Positions 1-12,094 of a stretch of 64,000 nucleotides of DNA are shown in pieces. The stretch is from contig CP141137.1 of assembly GCA_035236585.1 (NCBI GenBank), forward strand, positions 8,634,327 through 8,698,326. Direction: 5' to 3'. A model generated the notes under the pieces. That model did no database searches. It saw nothing but the letters and a program-made list of their open reading frames with translations, and had not been told where the DNA came from. Position 1 is the first letter of the stretch, and each line of letters opens with the position of its first letter. A program made the position numbers and the translations under genes. This DNA comes from Warburgia ugandensis. Taxonomy: Eukaryota > Streptophyta > Magnoliopsida > Canellales > Canellaceae.

Positions 1-1636
1 ATTGTGAAGAGAAGAACTTAGTGCTTAATTGAAAAAAGTGTCATTTCATGGTTCCTAAGGTAATTGTCCTTGGTCACATAGTGTTATCCAAAGGTATAGA
101 GGTAGATAGAGCCACAGTTGACCTAATTACTAATCTACCCATCTCCAAATATGTTAGGGATATTCGCTCATTCCTAGGTCATGTAGGATTCTAGAGGAGG
201 TTTATTAAAGATTTTAGTACAATATCTAGACCATTATGTCACCTCTATACAAAGGATACCCCATTTGAGTGGATTGATGATTGTTAGAAAGCTTTTACAA
301 AGCTGGAAGACAAGTTAACCACCGCAGCTATCATGCAAACACCTAATTGGAGTCTACCCTTTGAAATAATGTGTGATATTAGTGATTATGATATAGGAGC
401 AGTACTAGAGAGAGAAAAGAGAAAAAGTCATATGTCATCTACTATGCAAGTAGGATACTAAATATCACTTAGATGAACTATTCCACTACGGAGAAAGAAC
501 TCCTCGTAGTTGTCTTCGCTTTAGATAAATTCAGGTCTTACTTGATTAGATATAAAATAGTCATATTCATTAATTTTTTAGCCTTTAAGTATCTTCTTTC
601 CAAGAAAGATGCTAAGCCCAGACTAATTAGATGGATTCTTCTACTCCAAGAGTTTGATATTGAAATAAAAGATAAAAAAGGAGTACAGAATGTTGTAGCT
701 TACCACTTATCTGCCTTACTCCTAATAGAACCTTTCAATGAGTTGCCAATTAAAGATACTTTCTCTCATGAGTAACTTTTTCATGTTTCTCATCATCACT
801 GGTTTGCTGATATTGCAGATTATTTAGTCATTGGGAATATTCTTGAACATTAAAACAAACAAGAAAAGCAAAAAAAATATTCCAATGTTAAGAAACATTT
901 TTGAAATGATCCATACTTGTTTAAGTACTGCCCATATCAAATAATTGGAGACGTGTACCTAACCTAGAGCAAAATAGTGTCATCTCCTTTTGTCATTCAA
1001 AAGCATGTGGTGATCAGTTTTCTACATATAAAACAACTGCAAAGATTTTGCAATGTGGTTCTACTAGCCTTCATTGTTTAAAGACACACATGTTCTGTCA
1101 ATCATGTGAGCGATGTAAAAAGTTAGGAGGCATAACTCGTAGGTAATTGAAGTTTTTTATTGTTGGGACATTGATTTTATGGGGTCATTCCCACATTCTT
1201 TTGGCTACCTGTACATCTAATTGGCAATAGATTATGTATCTAAATGGGTTTACTCTATCCCTTATAGGCATAATGACCACAAAGTAGTTGTTAAATTCTT
1301 AAAAGAAAGCATTTTTTTAGATTTGGGACCCTTGAGCCATTAGAAGTTATAACATTACACATTTTTGCAATAAAGCTTTTGAAGCACTCATGAAAAAATA
1401 TAACATCACCCATAAAGTTGCAACACCGTGTCACTTACAAACAAGTGGATAAGTAGAATTATCTAATCTGGCTATAAAATAAAATTTTCAAAAGATTGTT
1501 AATCTAGACTGTAAGGATTGGTCTCTTAGACTAACCAACATGCTCTAGGCTTACTAGACTGCACATCGGACCCCGATTGGTATGTCTTCCTATCATATTG
1601 TATATAATAAGGCTTGACATTTGCTTATGGAATTAG
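1..1636 (+). pseudogene. Decayed Athila-like Ty3/gypsy pol (RT end, RNase H, integrase)
   Basis: Translation in shifting frames gives the end of a Ty3 reverse transcriptase (IRSFLGHVGF then RFIKDFSTISRPLC near 160-240). RNase H follows at 470-730 (NYSTTEKELLVVVFALDKF, KPRLIRWILLLQEFDIEIKD), then the integrase zinc finger (CQSCERCKKLGG, about 1095-1130), the core (WGIDFMGSFPHSFGYLYILL, about 1165-1225) and the integrase C-terminal half (KTPIGMSPY-like motif RTPIGMSSYHIVYNKA near 1565-1615). These match the Athila lineage as known from plants. There are numerous stops and frameshifts, so it is non-functional. The RT start lies outside the window. The integrase reading ends abruptly at about 1636, where it joins the LTR of the next element. 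Lineage assignment is from motif memory. Confidence 0.8.
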
Positions 1637-1989
1637 AATGGTAGAGTAATCTAGAAAGAGTAGTAGGATTCCAGAATACGATTTGGACTGTTGATGTATT
1701 GATACTTTAAATAATCTTAGCCATCCATTGAAGAGGTAGATAGAGGTGAGCATGTATAAATAGGGGTTAACTCCTCATTTGTAATCAGATTACTTAATTG
1801 AATTCAAGAAAGCCATAACAGGTCCTCTTTGAGTAAGTCTCTTTTTTAGTTCTCTCATTGCTCTAGTGGGTGAGTGAGTGTAGCCTAGCAAGTGAGAGTA
1901 GGGAGTGAAAGGATGACCTGGGCCTAGCAAGGGATTTGTGCACAAGTGACACACAAGTTCAACATAGGTGAAATTGTAACCCTATGACA
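1637..1989 (+). repeat. Truncated 5' LTR of gag-protease element
   Basis: This block aligns with the right-hand part of the LTR at 4265-4821: shared GAATGGTAGAGTAAT, TATA box TGTATAAATAG (1753-1763), CTCTAGTGGGTGAGTGAGT, and terminal TGACA. The first ~200 bp of the LTR are missing; Athila integrase sequence abuts instead. A primer-binding site follows at 1992. Confidence 0.75.
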
Positions 1990-1991
1990 AT

Positions 1992-2003
1992 TGGTATCAG
2001 AGC
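1992..2003 (+). promoter_or_regulatory. Primer-binding site (tRNA-iMet type)
   Basis: TGGTATCAGAGC starts two bases after the LTR end at 1989. It is complementary to the 3' end of plant initiator-Met tRNA, the usual primer for plant LTR elements. Confidence 0.8.
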
Positions 2004-2020
2004 AAGGTTGGTAGCAAGAG

Positions 2021-3778
2021 TTGGTATTCGAGCTGAGATTATATGAAGTTGAGAGAGTGGTTCGAGTTGGGAGATATTTGTGGGGATTGTGTGAACCTCG
2101 TGACAGTGTCATGGTCGGTAAGTATGAAGTGACCAACATGCCTGTGGAAGTTCAACAAAAGACTAGGAGGGAGAAGTTCAGAGATTCATTAAGAGAGTTG
2201 GGCTTGGATGCTCTCCTTACTAAGTTGGAGAAAAGGTTTAGTAAGTTAGAACAAACCTTGTCTGAATGTTTGGAGAAGTCTAGTGCCTTCATGGATACCT
2301 TGCATAGTCTTAAGGCTAACATGCAAAGCACAATCAAGGTATTTAAATATATGGAATGCTAAGACTATTGAGAGGGTAGAGTACATGTTTGATCGCCTTG
2401 AGATAGTGGAAGGTGAGATAATTGAGCTAAATGAGGAGGTAGCTGGTCTAGAGGATGTGAAAATTTGATTGGCCCTATTGAAAAAGGCCATAGTTAGTGG
2501 GTGAGGACCTGGATCGAAGTATACTCCTAAAGTCAAGATCCGTGAACCTACAAGCTAAAGGGAACTTGTGATGCCAAGGACTTGGAGAATTTCCTATGGC
2601 AACTAGAGCAATACTTTAAAGCTACCAAGAATTTTGAGAAGGCCATGAAAGTGGATGTGGCAACAATGAATCTCATTGATGATGCGATGCTATGGTAAAG
2701 ACAAAGGTATGGTGATGTAGTTGATGGTTGTTGCACCATAGTCGCTTAGAAATACTTTAAGAAAGAGATCAAATCCCAATTCTTCTCAGAGAATGTAGAG
2801 TATTTGGCCCAGAAGAATCTGAAGCGGTTAAAGCATATGGGATGTATCCGTGAATATGTTAACCAATTTACAACTTTGCTCCTGAACATCTTGGATATAA
2901 CTGAAAAGGATAAGTTCTTCTTTTTCATGGACAAGTTGCAACCTTGGGAGGAACAAGAGTTGTAAAGGAGGAGAGTGCAAGACCTGGTCACTGCACTCTC
3001 AACTGCGGATAAATTAGTGGAGTTTTACAAGAGGGCTGAAGGCACTAGTGAAGAGAAGAAGAGCAATGCTAATGGAGGCAACGACGGGGAGGACAAACCT
3101 AAGGGTCATAAGGAAGAAGGTAGGCAGGATCGACATAACTCCAAGAGCAAAGGTAAGTTCATCCATCATCGCTCTGGTTACTTTATATGTGATGAGGATC
3201 ATTGGGCAGTAGATTGTCTAAAGAAGAAGACCGTCAATGCCTTGATGGTTAAAAGGGAGAACCACAAGGTAAGGGATGAGGATGAAGGGGAGGAGCATAA
3301 GATGGGGGCACTTAGACTCTATACCATGATGGAGTAGGCATCAAGGACCAAGCCTATTGCTGAGATAGGGAAGAGCTTGATGTATGTGGATGTGTTCCTC
3401 AATGATAAAGGCACATGAGCCATGGTGGACACGACAATCACTCACAACTTCATCTTAGAAGGGGAGGTTAAGAGATTATGACTCAAGATGAAGAAGGATA
3501 AGAACAGGATAAAATCGATAAACTCTGAGGTTAGGTCATTGCTTGGAGTAGCCAAGGAGGTACTCATCAAGGTTGGAGAGTGGCAAGGCACCATCACTTT
3601 AACTATAGTGTATTTGGACGATTATGAGGTTATACTTGGAATGGATTTCCTCACTTCAGCTAGGGTCATCCCTTTATTGTACCTTGGAATGCTGAGCTTC
3701 TTTGATGAGAAGACTCCTTGCGTGATCTCAGTGTTGAAGGATTGCAAGAGGCAAGGGAAGATGCTATTTGTCTTGTAA
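2021..3778 (+). pseudogene. Gag-protease region of a non-autonomous Ty3/gypsy element
   Basis: Reading with frame changes gives a Ty3 gag: a coiled N-terminal part (2140-2460), the retrotransposon gag core (about 2590-2960, ending FFFMDKLQPWEEQEL), a linker rich in charged residues (3030-3170), and a zinc knuckle at about 3170-3215 whose first cysteine is Tyr (YFICDEDHWAVDC). A pepsin-like protease follows: the catalytic D-T/S-G reads DTT at about 3427-3435 (VDTTITHNF), and its distal LGMDFL motif is at about 3636-3655. No RT, RNase H or integrase is found before the polypurine tract. Stops (for example at 3336-3338) and a frameshift show it is dead. The chromovirus-type assignment of gag is from family resemblance. 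Confidence 0.75.
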
Positions 3779-4250
3779 TTAGTAGCGGGATCCACATGAG
3801 TATGGAGTTGGCACAGTTAGGCTTACTTCGTCTAGGTGCCATTAGGGTGCTATTGTTTGAAGGGTCTAAGGAGAAACTAGTAGTTGACAAGGGTGTGCCA
3901 CAATGGGAGAGCTCAAAGAGGGACAAGATCAAGTAAAAATGTGCAGGGAATACGATGGCTAGTAGCTGCCACACTATTGTACAAGAGGTATAACAACAAA
4001 GGGCAACAACATAGGGGTGCAAGAGGCATGACAACTCACAATTGTGCAAGGGTACACATAGGAGAAGGGCCCCCATACATTGAAGGGGATAAAGTAGGTC
4101 CCCATGGAGCACAAGAGTGGCTGGATGCTAATGTACAAATGAAGGAATGAGGTAGGGCATCTCATGACGATCATAAGGCAGCATGGGACGTGCTCGAGGG
4201 TGAAGCTTGTGACACCAGTTGAGATGTGTTGATGAGGGCGTAGACATTAT
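3779..4250 (+). other. Non-coding spacer before the 3' LTR of the gag-protease element
   Basis: Only short unrelated open frames are visible; no RT or integrase motif. It lies where pol should be in an autonomous relative, so pol has been deleted or was never present. Confidence 0.5.
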
Positions 4251-4264
4251 CAAGTGAGGGAGAA
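4251..4264 (+). promoter_or_regulatory. Polypurine tract of gag-protease element
   Basis: The purine run AAGTGAGGGAGAA lies immediately 5' of the LTR start TGTCACAAAC at 4265, as expected for plus-strand priming. Confidence 0.6.
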
Positions 4265-4821
4265 TGTCACAAACTTACCTTGCAAGGCCACTGACCAAGG
4301 TCTACAGGCTCCAAGGAAGGCCTATTCAACTTATAGATGTGGTGTAAGGGACTTAGGCTAGTGTTCCTAGATCTATGGAACCAAGCTTGATTCCAGAAGG
4401 CTTGGTTTCCAGAAGTATCCTTGTAAATATCTAGATATTATATAGTAGAGTCTAGAATACTCTAGGAGAATGGTAGAGTAATATAGAAAGAGTAGGAGGT
4501 TTTCAAAATAAGATCTGGAATGTTGATGTATTGATACTTGGAATAATCCTAGTCATCCATTGAGGAGGTGGATGAGGTGAGCATGTATAAATAGGGGCTA
4601 ACTCCTCATTTGTAATCAAATTAATCAATTGAGTTCAAGTAAGAGATAACAGGTTCTTTTTGAGTAAGTTTCATTTCTAAGTTCTCTCATTGCTCTAGTG
4701 GGTGAGTGAGTATAGCTCAGCAAGTGAGAGCATGGAGTGGAAGGCTGGCTTGTACCTAATAAGGGAGTTGCACACAAGTGCTGCACGAGTTGAGCATAGG
4801 TGAAGATGTGACCTTGTGACA
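4265..4821 (+). repeat. 3' LTR of gag-protease element
   Basis: 557 bp from TGTCACAAAC to TTGTGACA, with a TATA box (TGTATAAATAG, about 4585). Its last ~350 bp match the truncated LTR at 1637-1989. Confidence 0.75.
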
Positions 4822-4843
4822 TTACACTATTAAAAAATAGTTA

Positions 4844-5430
4844 GATACTTCAAGTGTACACTGGACCTTGTCATTTATTATCCTTAAGGATCAGCTTTGT
4901 CTATTCACTAAGCAAATTGGGTGGCTGCTTGGATGACTGAAGATCCACATCAGGCTCTTGCATTTACTTGGGCCCCAACATTATTTCTTGGTCTTGTAAA
5001 AAGCAGCCTACTATTTCGAGGTCAAGCATCAAGGTTGAATATTGATCTCTTGAAATCGTTGTAGCTGAGGTTGCTTGGATCCAACAAGTGCTTAAAGATA
5101 TCAGTATTTCTCTATGCAAGGTGTGGAAACAGCCTCTTGCAAAATGCAAGGTAAGGCTGCGTACTATTGACCCTTGTGGTTTACCCCTTCCCTAGACCTT
5201 GCATACGCGAAAGCTTCGTGCATTAGGGCTACCTTTTAGGGGCATAATGTGTTAGCTATTAATCAATCCTTAATGCTCGCATCTATCACACATAAGTTGA
5301 CTATCACTTCATGGGCAAGTGTGTTGTAAGAGGATCTTTAACTGTGCAGTTTTTACCTTCCACTCATTAGGTCGCTAAAGTGCTTACTAAAGGACTCTCA
5401 ATTTCTTCAATTTATCCCTGTACTCAAGCT
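4844..5430 (+). pseudogene. Copia RNase H fragment split by a SINE
   Basis: Frames around 4910-5110 encode a decayed Copia RNase H: a DDRRSTSG-like [34 protein letters not shown] and VAEVAWIQQVLKDISISL. After a SINE (5115-5243) the same domain resumes with VDYHFMGKCVVRGSLTVQFL and KVLTKGLSISSIY (5290-5420), the normal end of Copia pol. Internal stops show it is dead. The 5' part of this element is not in the window. Confidence 0.75.
5115..5243 (+). mobile_element. Au-type SINE, 5' truncated, inside Copia RNase H
   Basis: It matches the Au SINE body: GTGTGGAAACAGCCTCTTGC, AAATGCAAGGTAAGGCTGCG, CTTCGTGCATTAGGGCTACC. The tRNA-like head is missing. It interrupts the RNase H reading frame. Confidence 0.8.
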
Positions 5431-5456
5431 AACCTTATCAATTGTCATGCTTAGCT

Positions 5457-5721
5457 TGTTAGGTATTAAGATACCCCTTCAATTATGACATCAATCTTGG
5501 CCCTGTAATTGCTTATCAATCTGGTCATCTACTTTATTGTGATTGATACTAGCAGATTGTATCTTTCCTACTTTGTCATAATTGTGCATATCTTGTAAAG
5601 CTATCTATGTAGACTATTGGGCCAATGACCTTGCTGTAATCTCTATATAAACTCATCCATAAAAACTATCCCATCATTAAGGGATTATCAAATTACGAGT
5701 CTCTTTCTACTCCTTCCACAC
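5457..5721 (+). repeat. Probable 3' LTR of the split Copia element
   Basis: Starts TGTTAGGTATTAAG just after the pol end and runs to CTTCCACA, with TATA box TCTATATAAACTC near 5640. No second copy is in the window, so the boundaries are inferred. Confidence 0.4.
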
Positions 5722-5829
5722 TTTTTTAGCATTATGTGTGGGAGAATGTTAGGACCCATTAATAGTAGTATAGATAGAATAAATAGATTCATGTTTGTCA
5801 AGCTAATGGGATTTTAGTTTAGGTGTTCC

Positions 5830-5834
5830 CAATA
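5830..5834. repeat. Target site duplication CAATA (left)
   Basis: CAATA directly precedes the LTR start at 5835 and recurs at 16063-16067 directly after the 3' LTR. Confidence 0.85.
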
Positions 5835-6166
5835 TGTTAGATAAATGCTTTAAGGACTGCATCAGTCCACGTGTTGGTGTAAAACTGTTTAGTAGTTATT
5901 TATTTTCAATGTTGTTCCTAGTTTTTTGGAATTATTATTATTTTTTTTTTTGGCATGTAATTGGTCTTAGCTTAAATGTAGGACCTTGCTTTTTAATTTT
6001 AGTTGATATTGTAAGGCTATATAATGTAAATTTGAAGTTTTCAATGATTAGATTCTTGGTTTTTATCAATTCCCAAGTTTTAGTTTTCTTGAGACCTTGA
6101 AATCTCTCAACTTACTTTAATTGCAAGTAATTCTTTTTTTGTTCTTCTTCTGTTGAAAAACTTTCA
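5835..6166 (+). repeat. 5' LTR of Copia element
   Basis: Begins TGTTAGATAAATGCTTTAAG and ends CTTTCA; nearly collinear with 15737-16062, differing by scattered substitutions and a longer T run near 5940-5950. The open frame inside it is not a gene. Confidence 0.92.
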
Positions 6167-6168
6167 AT

Positions 6169-6180
6169 TGGTATCAGAGC
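6169..6180 (+). promoter_or_regulatory. Primer-binding site of Copia element
   Basis: TGGTATCAGAGC, two bases after the LTR, complementary to the initiator-Met tRNA 3' end. Confidence 0.85.
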
Positions 6181-6267
6181 CCTCTTTTTAAGGGATCTGC
6201 CAGTGTTTTCAAGAAAATTGAAGGCCACCAAACGTAAATTCTAACCATCAAGACAAAACTGTCAAGC

Positions 6268-7240
6268 ATGGAAGCAGAATCAAGTTTCTCAGCAATGGCA
6301 CCTCTTGTTTTCAATGGTGAAAATTATCAAATCTGGGCTTTAAGAATGGAAACTTATCTAGATGCCTTGGATCTATGGGACGCAGTTGAAGAAGATTATG
6401 AAATTCTTCCACTACCCAACAATCCAACCATGGCACTAATTAAGAACCATAGGGATAGGAAAACTAGAAAATCAAAGGCAAAGGCTTGCCTATTTTCAGC
6501 AGTATCATCAATAATTTTTACTCGAATCATATCTTTAAAGTCAGCTAAAGCCATATGGGATTATCTCAAGACAAAATATGAAGGGGATGAATGAATCAGA
6601 GGCATGCAAGTGTTGAATCTTATCAGAGATTTTGAACTGCAAAAGATGAAAGAAACCGAAACCATCAAGGATTACTCTGACAGGCTTTTAAGCATAGCAA
6701 ATCGGGTAAGATTGCTTGGTTCCAAGTTTAAAGACTATCTAATTGTTGAAAAATTCTAGTAACTGTGCTTGAAAGATTTGAAGCAACCATAACCACCTTG
6801 GAAAACCCCAAGGATCTATCCAAGATCACCTTGGCAGAGTTGTTGAATGCCTTGTAGGCACAAGAACAATGAAGGGTTATGAGAGAAGATGGAAATGGTG
6901 AGGAAGCCTTGTTAGACAAACCTCAAGATGGTGGAAAAAACAAAAACAAGAAAAACAAGAAGAGTCAACATACAAATGGAGAAGGCATTGCGGGCAACAT
7001 CAGCAAAAGTAAGGCAGGAAGTTCAAAAATAAATTACCCTTCTTATAATCATTGTGGGAAGAAAGGCCATCCACCTTTCAAGTGTTGGAGAAGGCCTGAT
7101 GCCAAGTGCAGTAAATGCACTCAACTCGGGCATGAAGCTGTCATTTGCAAGAATAAAAGTCAGCAGCAAGAAGTAGATGCTCAAATTGTCAATGAAGAGG
7201 AGGGGGATCAACTCTTTGTTGCAACCTATTTTCCAGCAGT
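6268..7240 (+). pseudogene. Copia gag
   Basis: The ATG at 6268 opens a typical Copia gag (LVFNGENYQIWALRMETYLD, then AKAIWDYLKTKYEGDE to 6591). A TGA replaces the Arg codon of the expected DERIRGMQ at about 6592. The frame continues (VLNLIRDFELQKMKETETIK, LLNAL*AQEQ*RVMRE) to a zinc-binding tail at about 7030-7160: a first knuckle with Cys changed to Tyr (YNHCGKKGHPPFKC) followed by CSKCTQLGHEAVIC. The capsid-like protein would package the RNA. At least four in-frame stops disable it. Confidence 0.85.
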
Positions 7241-7254
7241 GTCTCGAGTGAGTG

Positions 7255-8358
7255 TTGGCTGATTGATAGTGGCTGCACCAACCACATGACAAATGATATG
7301 GATCTTTTTAAGTAATTGAAGCCCACAACCATTACTAAAGTCAGAATAGGTAATGATGAACATATTGTTGTAAAAGGAAGAGGCACAATTGCTATTCCAA
7401 GTCATCCAGGTACCAAAAAAATTTCTAATGTGCTTTATGTACCTGACATAGACGAAAACTTGTTAAGTATTGGTCAGTTGATAGAAAAAGGCTTCAAAGT
7501 GATTTTTGAGAATGAGCATTGCTTGATCAAAGATGTATCGGGTCAAGAAATGTTTAAAGTAAAAATGAGAGGCAAAAGTTTCTCATTAGATCCATTTGGG
7601 GAGGAGCAGGCAGTTTTTCAGTCAAAGAAAATGCTACTGAAGTATGGCATAAGAGACTCAAGCATTATCACTTTCAAGGACTGCTCAAAATGCAAAAATT
7701 GAATATGGTCAAGGACATATCTAACTTGGAGGTGAATTCTAAAAAACTGTCATGCCTGTCAATATGGGAAACAAAGCAGATTTTCATTCCCAAAGACAAC
7801 TTGGAGAGCCCCAAGAAAATTGCAGCTGATTCATACTGACATAGCAGGGCCTCAAAGGACCCCCTCACTAAAAGGTAGTCTTTACTACATTATTTTTGTA
7901 GATGATCTGACCCGAATGTGTTGGATTTATTTTTTAAAGTTTAAGTCTGAGACTGCCAGTGTTTTCAGGAGGTTCAAAGAAAAAGTGGAAAATGAAAGTG
8001 GCTGAAAAATTCAATCCTTAAGATCAGACAATGGCAAGGAATATACTTCTCAACAATTCAATTTGTTTTGTGAGGAAGCAGGGATCAATCACCAGCTTAT
8101 AGTCCCGTATAATCCACAACAAAATCGAGTAAGTGAAAGAAGAAATATGTACATTATGGAGATGACCAGATGCAAGTTGCATGAGAAAAATTTTCCAAAG
8201 AAATTCTCAGCAAAGGTAGCAAGCACAGTAGTTTTTCTTCAAAATAGGCTCCCCACTAAGGCAATAAAGGATCAAACTCCATTTGAAGCTTGGTATGGGT
8301 TCAAACCTTCAATGAATTTCCTTAAAGTGTTTGGTTGTCTTTGTTTTACCTATGTTCC
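7255..8358 (+). pseudogene. Copia protease and integrase (N-terminal part of pol)
   Basis: The protease active site is intact (LIDSGCTNHMTNDMDLF, about 7262-7310), but the preceding Trp codon is TGA. The pre-integrase region reads through ISNVLYVPDIDENLLSIGQL (about 7420-7480). The integrase core keeps its acidic triad: Asp in IHTDIAGP (about 7825), Asp in [11 protein letters not shown] (about 8025), Glu in NRVSERRN (about 8125). The reading stops at [10 protein letters not shown] (about 8330-8358), exactly where the 5.5-kb insertion begins, and resumes after 13873. Frameshifts near 7700 and a stop near 8005 disable it. Confidence 0.87.
8354..8358. repeat. Target duplication of nested insertion, left copy
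   Basis: GTTCC before the insertion; GTTTC at 13869-13873 after it (4 of 5 bases). Confidence 0.65.
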
Positions 8359-8918
8359 TGTAACACCCCTAATTTTTTATAATGAAATTAAATAAATATT
8401 GAAATTGAGAATTTCAATAAAAATTAGGCTGGAATATTAGGTTTATAAAATATGCACTTCTCATAAAAGTGGAATCAAGGTTTGAGAGGTTTATAATTGA
8501 AAACATATGCGACAAACGCTTTAAAATGACTGTAAGCACGCCAATTTTTGAATACGGATGAAAAATCTATATTTTTCTTCATTTTAATGAATGAAAGGGA
8601 AAAATGGTAATTTCAAAAATAACCAAGACCTAAGACATCCAAATCTGGAATGTACTTGGAAATACAAATCCAACGCCACTAAGTATGCTTAATTCCGAGC
8701 TCGAGAGAATAAAATGGATTTTTCTCCATAAAAGGGCAATTTGGTCTTTTCACACTCATGTGGGGCCCACAAGGGACCCACAAAGGGTTCCATCATTAGT
8801 CAAACCACTACCACCTACTAGTGGAGAAGGAGGTGGTAGTGGGAATCCAATGACAATTAAAAATTCAAAAGAAATCAAAGTTATGATTTCGAGTAATCAT
8901 GAAAAATTCCAAATACCT

Positions 8919-8927
8919 CTATAAATA
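8919..8927 (+). promoter_or_regulatory. TATA box of the presumed giant LTR
   Basis: CTATAAATAG about 560 bp into the element, followed by C/T-rich leader-like sequence at 8990-9060. Confidence 0.45.
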
Positions 8928-9919
8928 GTTTAGAAAAATTCCAAAAATTTCCTTAGTGATCCTCACAAGGTCCTCTAGCTTGCTCTAAAATACCAGCTTC
9001 AAAAACCTACCCAATCTCCCCCAATTTTCTTCTCCTTCTTCACTAGTTTTTTTTTACTCAGGGAGCGTCTACAGTTGTACTCGTCTCTTTAGACTTAGTG
9101 GAGAAGTCAGGTGCGTCCCGGGATGCGTCGTCCCCAGTGGAACTGGGTTTCCGCCTGGAAACCCTATTTCAATTACCCATCAAGTTTGAACCGTTTAATT
9201 ACCATATGCACCATTGGATATGTTCGGACAAGGGATCTTTACAAAAGCCCCTTGATTTGATGATGATCCACCTCTTGGATCTCTAGAAAAATGAAAACGA
9301 AATTTAACCCAGTAAGCGTTACTGTTTCCGGCACATTCTTCACGATATTCCGGTAATCTGACTATTCAACGGTGATCTGGAACCATTGGTAATCTCCAGA
9401 ATGGGGTGATCTACAAAACCCCTATATTTTTCCACATTCTCCGGCAACGGCAACGGATAATTTTCAGTCTGTATATTTTTCGGAGGCTAGGGTTTTCTCT
9501 ACGTTTCTTCGGCTGGTTTCTTGGTCTCCGGTGAATGTTTCTTCCCCAGACCAGCTCAGGTAGGCCAGTTTCTCTTCCCCCTTTCAATTCTGGTAGGCAT
9601 GGTGGGTTTTTCGGCCATCAAGAGATCTCCCCAGCCGTAGATCCGTCGGAGATCATGGATCCTACTTGGGTGGTGGAGATCTCATCACAACCAGCTCAGA
9701 TGAATCTTCTGAGCTGCTGGATGACTTCCTGGGGTCCCAAAACCCCAGGAGATGAAATCTGGGCCTTTGATTTTAACGGATGGAGGAGATCGGTTCACAG
9801 GTGGTCTGACGGTCTAGATCGGACCGTCTCGCCTGTAGCCGGTCATGACTGCCCAGACACTTGGGATATGTCCCGCTGCCTGTAACCCAGATTTAATCAG
9901 GACCGTCTATATTTTTAAC

Positions 9920-10870
9920 TGAAATTGTATTTCTTCAATTAAGAGCTCTACAGGACTCTGATTTTAGATTTGAAAAATGATATGGACTCCTTGTATCATT
10001 TAGCATGTACTGAAATTATTAGATCTATGTTTTAAGTTGTATTTACATAGTTATTTTGTAAAATCAGTATCCATGATCATAGATCATGGACCAGATGACT
10101 TTAAAAGACAAATATGACCCGATGGATATCTTCAGAGACACTCTAATACCTTAGGATCAAGTTCACAGTTAGATTTATATTCACATATATGAATGAATTG
10201 TTCAAAAACAGAAAGGATGAAATTCAGCCCTTAAAACGGGCTGAAATATTGAAATTTTAATTCTGACTTTAATTGAACTCTAATTTTAGATCAGAAACTT
10301 TATTTGGAATCATGTTGATGTTAGTAATTCACTGAAATTATTAGATTGTGTTTTTAAGTAGTATTTACATGATCTTTTTGATAAAATTGATCTTGGATCA
10401 TGGCCAAGATGATCCACAATTTGACATCTGAACCATTTGATGTGTTTAGAAGGTTCCAAAATACTAAAAACCATATTTACAGTATAAATTATGTATCTCT
10501 AGATCAATCAAAATGATAAAAAACAGTAAGGTAAAATTCAGCCCTTAAAAAGGGCTAAAATCTTAAATTTTCAATTTCGATGTCAAATGAGATCCAAATT
10601 GAGATCGAAAAATTGTGATGGATTCCTTGTGATAATCCAAATGGACTGAACTTATAAATTTTTAATTTTAATTAATTAAAATTTCTGTAATTAAGTTGAC
10701 AAGTAACTAATATCCTTGATCTACAAGATCTAGGATGATCAGACCACAAATATTATTTTATAATATAATAAATAATATCAGTGGGTTAAATTGTATTTAT
10801 TAGGCATATCTTAAGAGATCTAGCCTTAAGGGTTACTAAAACCCTTAAAATTGAATAGTATCTCCTAGAT
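9920..10870 (+). repeat. About 330-bp tandem repeat, three diverged copies
   Basis: Shared blocks recur in order: GAAATTATTAGAT (10013, 10336), GATCATGG followed by CAGATGA or AAGATGA (about 10083 and 10398), and AAATTCAGCCCTTAAAA followed by GGGCTGAAAT or GGGCTAAAAT (about 10220 and 10535). A third weaker unit runs to about 10870. All lie inside the giant LTR. Confidence 0.6.
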
Positions 10871-12094
10871 CAAGATGATCTAGGATGATTGGACAGCATG
10901 GATGTATTTTGATGATGATCTTGAGATAAGATCATAGGGATTTAATGAAGGGATGATGTGGATTTGGGCTAGATCAAGATCTATGCCCTTAAATGGTACA
11001 AAGTAACCTAAGATCTCCTTGATTGGGTAGATCAAGGAAGATCAAATCAATGGATGAGATAAATCCATTATTTAATAATTAAATTACATCAATATAATAT
11101 GTTGGATCTAAAATAAAATGTAGGATCAAGATCTAAAGCTTAAAAAGATGAAGGATGACTATGGATCAATTAAGACCCTTGGATCATAATAACATGTTAG
11201 ATTTCTATTTCAATTATTGAACATTATGATAATTGTCTTTCATTTCTTAGTGAGGACCATAGTTAGTAGGATAATATAAGGAATATAAATTCCTTGGTCC
11301 AACTTAGGAGAATAATAAATCTCCATGAATAACATTTTAATTCATGGATTTAATTAAAAATAATTTGAAAGAATACTTATGATTAAATGCTCATAGGAAT
11401 CTTATAAAAGGTTGAGTTAGGGTCAAGCTAGTGAATGATGGACATAGTGGTTAAGGGGGTTATCTAATAGAGCCACGCTCTCCCCCACCTTCCGTTGACG
11501 TTTGTGAGGTTTAAATGCCTCCTTACATGAGGATTGAAGTAGCCACTTTGTGTTCAACCATTTAACTAATAAGCCTTAGCCAATTTGACATAAGAGGAGC
11601 AATCTAGACTTAGAATGAAATAAGCTACCCTCAACCAATAAAACATTAATTGGTTGAGTAATAATAATGAGAGTATAAAATGTAGTAAATCATTTAATCT
11701 TGATAAAAAATGGAAATCAAGATAAGGATGCTCAAACAAGATCCATAGGATCTTTGATGATCAAAAATAAATACTTATGTAGAAGAACATGGATAGAAAA
11801 TCTCAAATCCTTGATCAAATTTGATTCAAGGAAAATTAGGGTATCATCTATAGGAATACATACTTGAATAGGAAAATAACCTTATACATATGGTTTGACA
11901 GATGGATGAATCCAGACCATGATGGACATTGTGGAAGAATACACTGGAGATGTATGAATCAAAATACTAATTTGAGGTAGGTGGATATACAATGATATAT
12001 ATTAGAGATTCATGTATAGATATACATGATTATCTGTCTAAAAATATAGACCTTCATTATATCAGTATGCTTAGTACCTTAGCATAGTCATGAT

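Noticed and set aside
5834..6100. 88-residue hydrophobic open frame
   Set aside because: It lies wholly within the Copia 5' LTR and the frame is broken in the 3' LTR.
9535..9885. 116-residue open frame in the presumed giant LTR
   Set aside because: No recognisable domain, no splice context, and it lies in a repeat.
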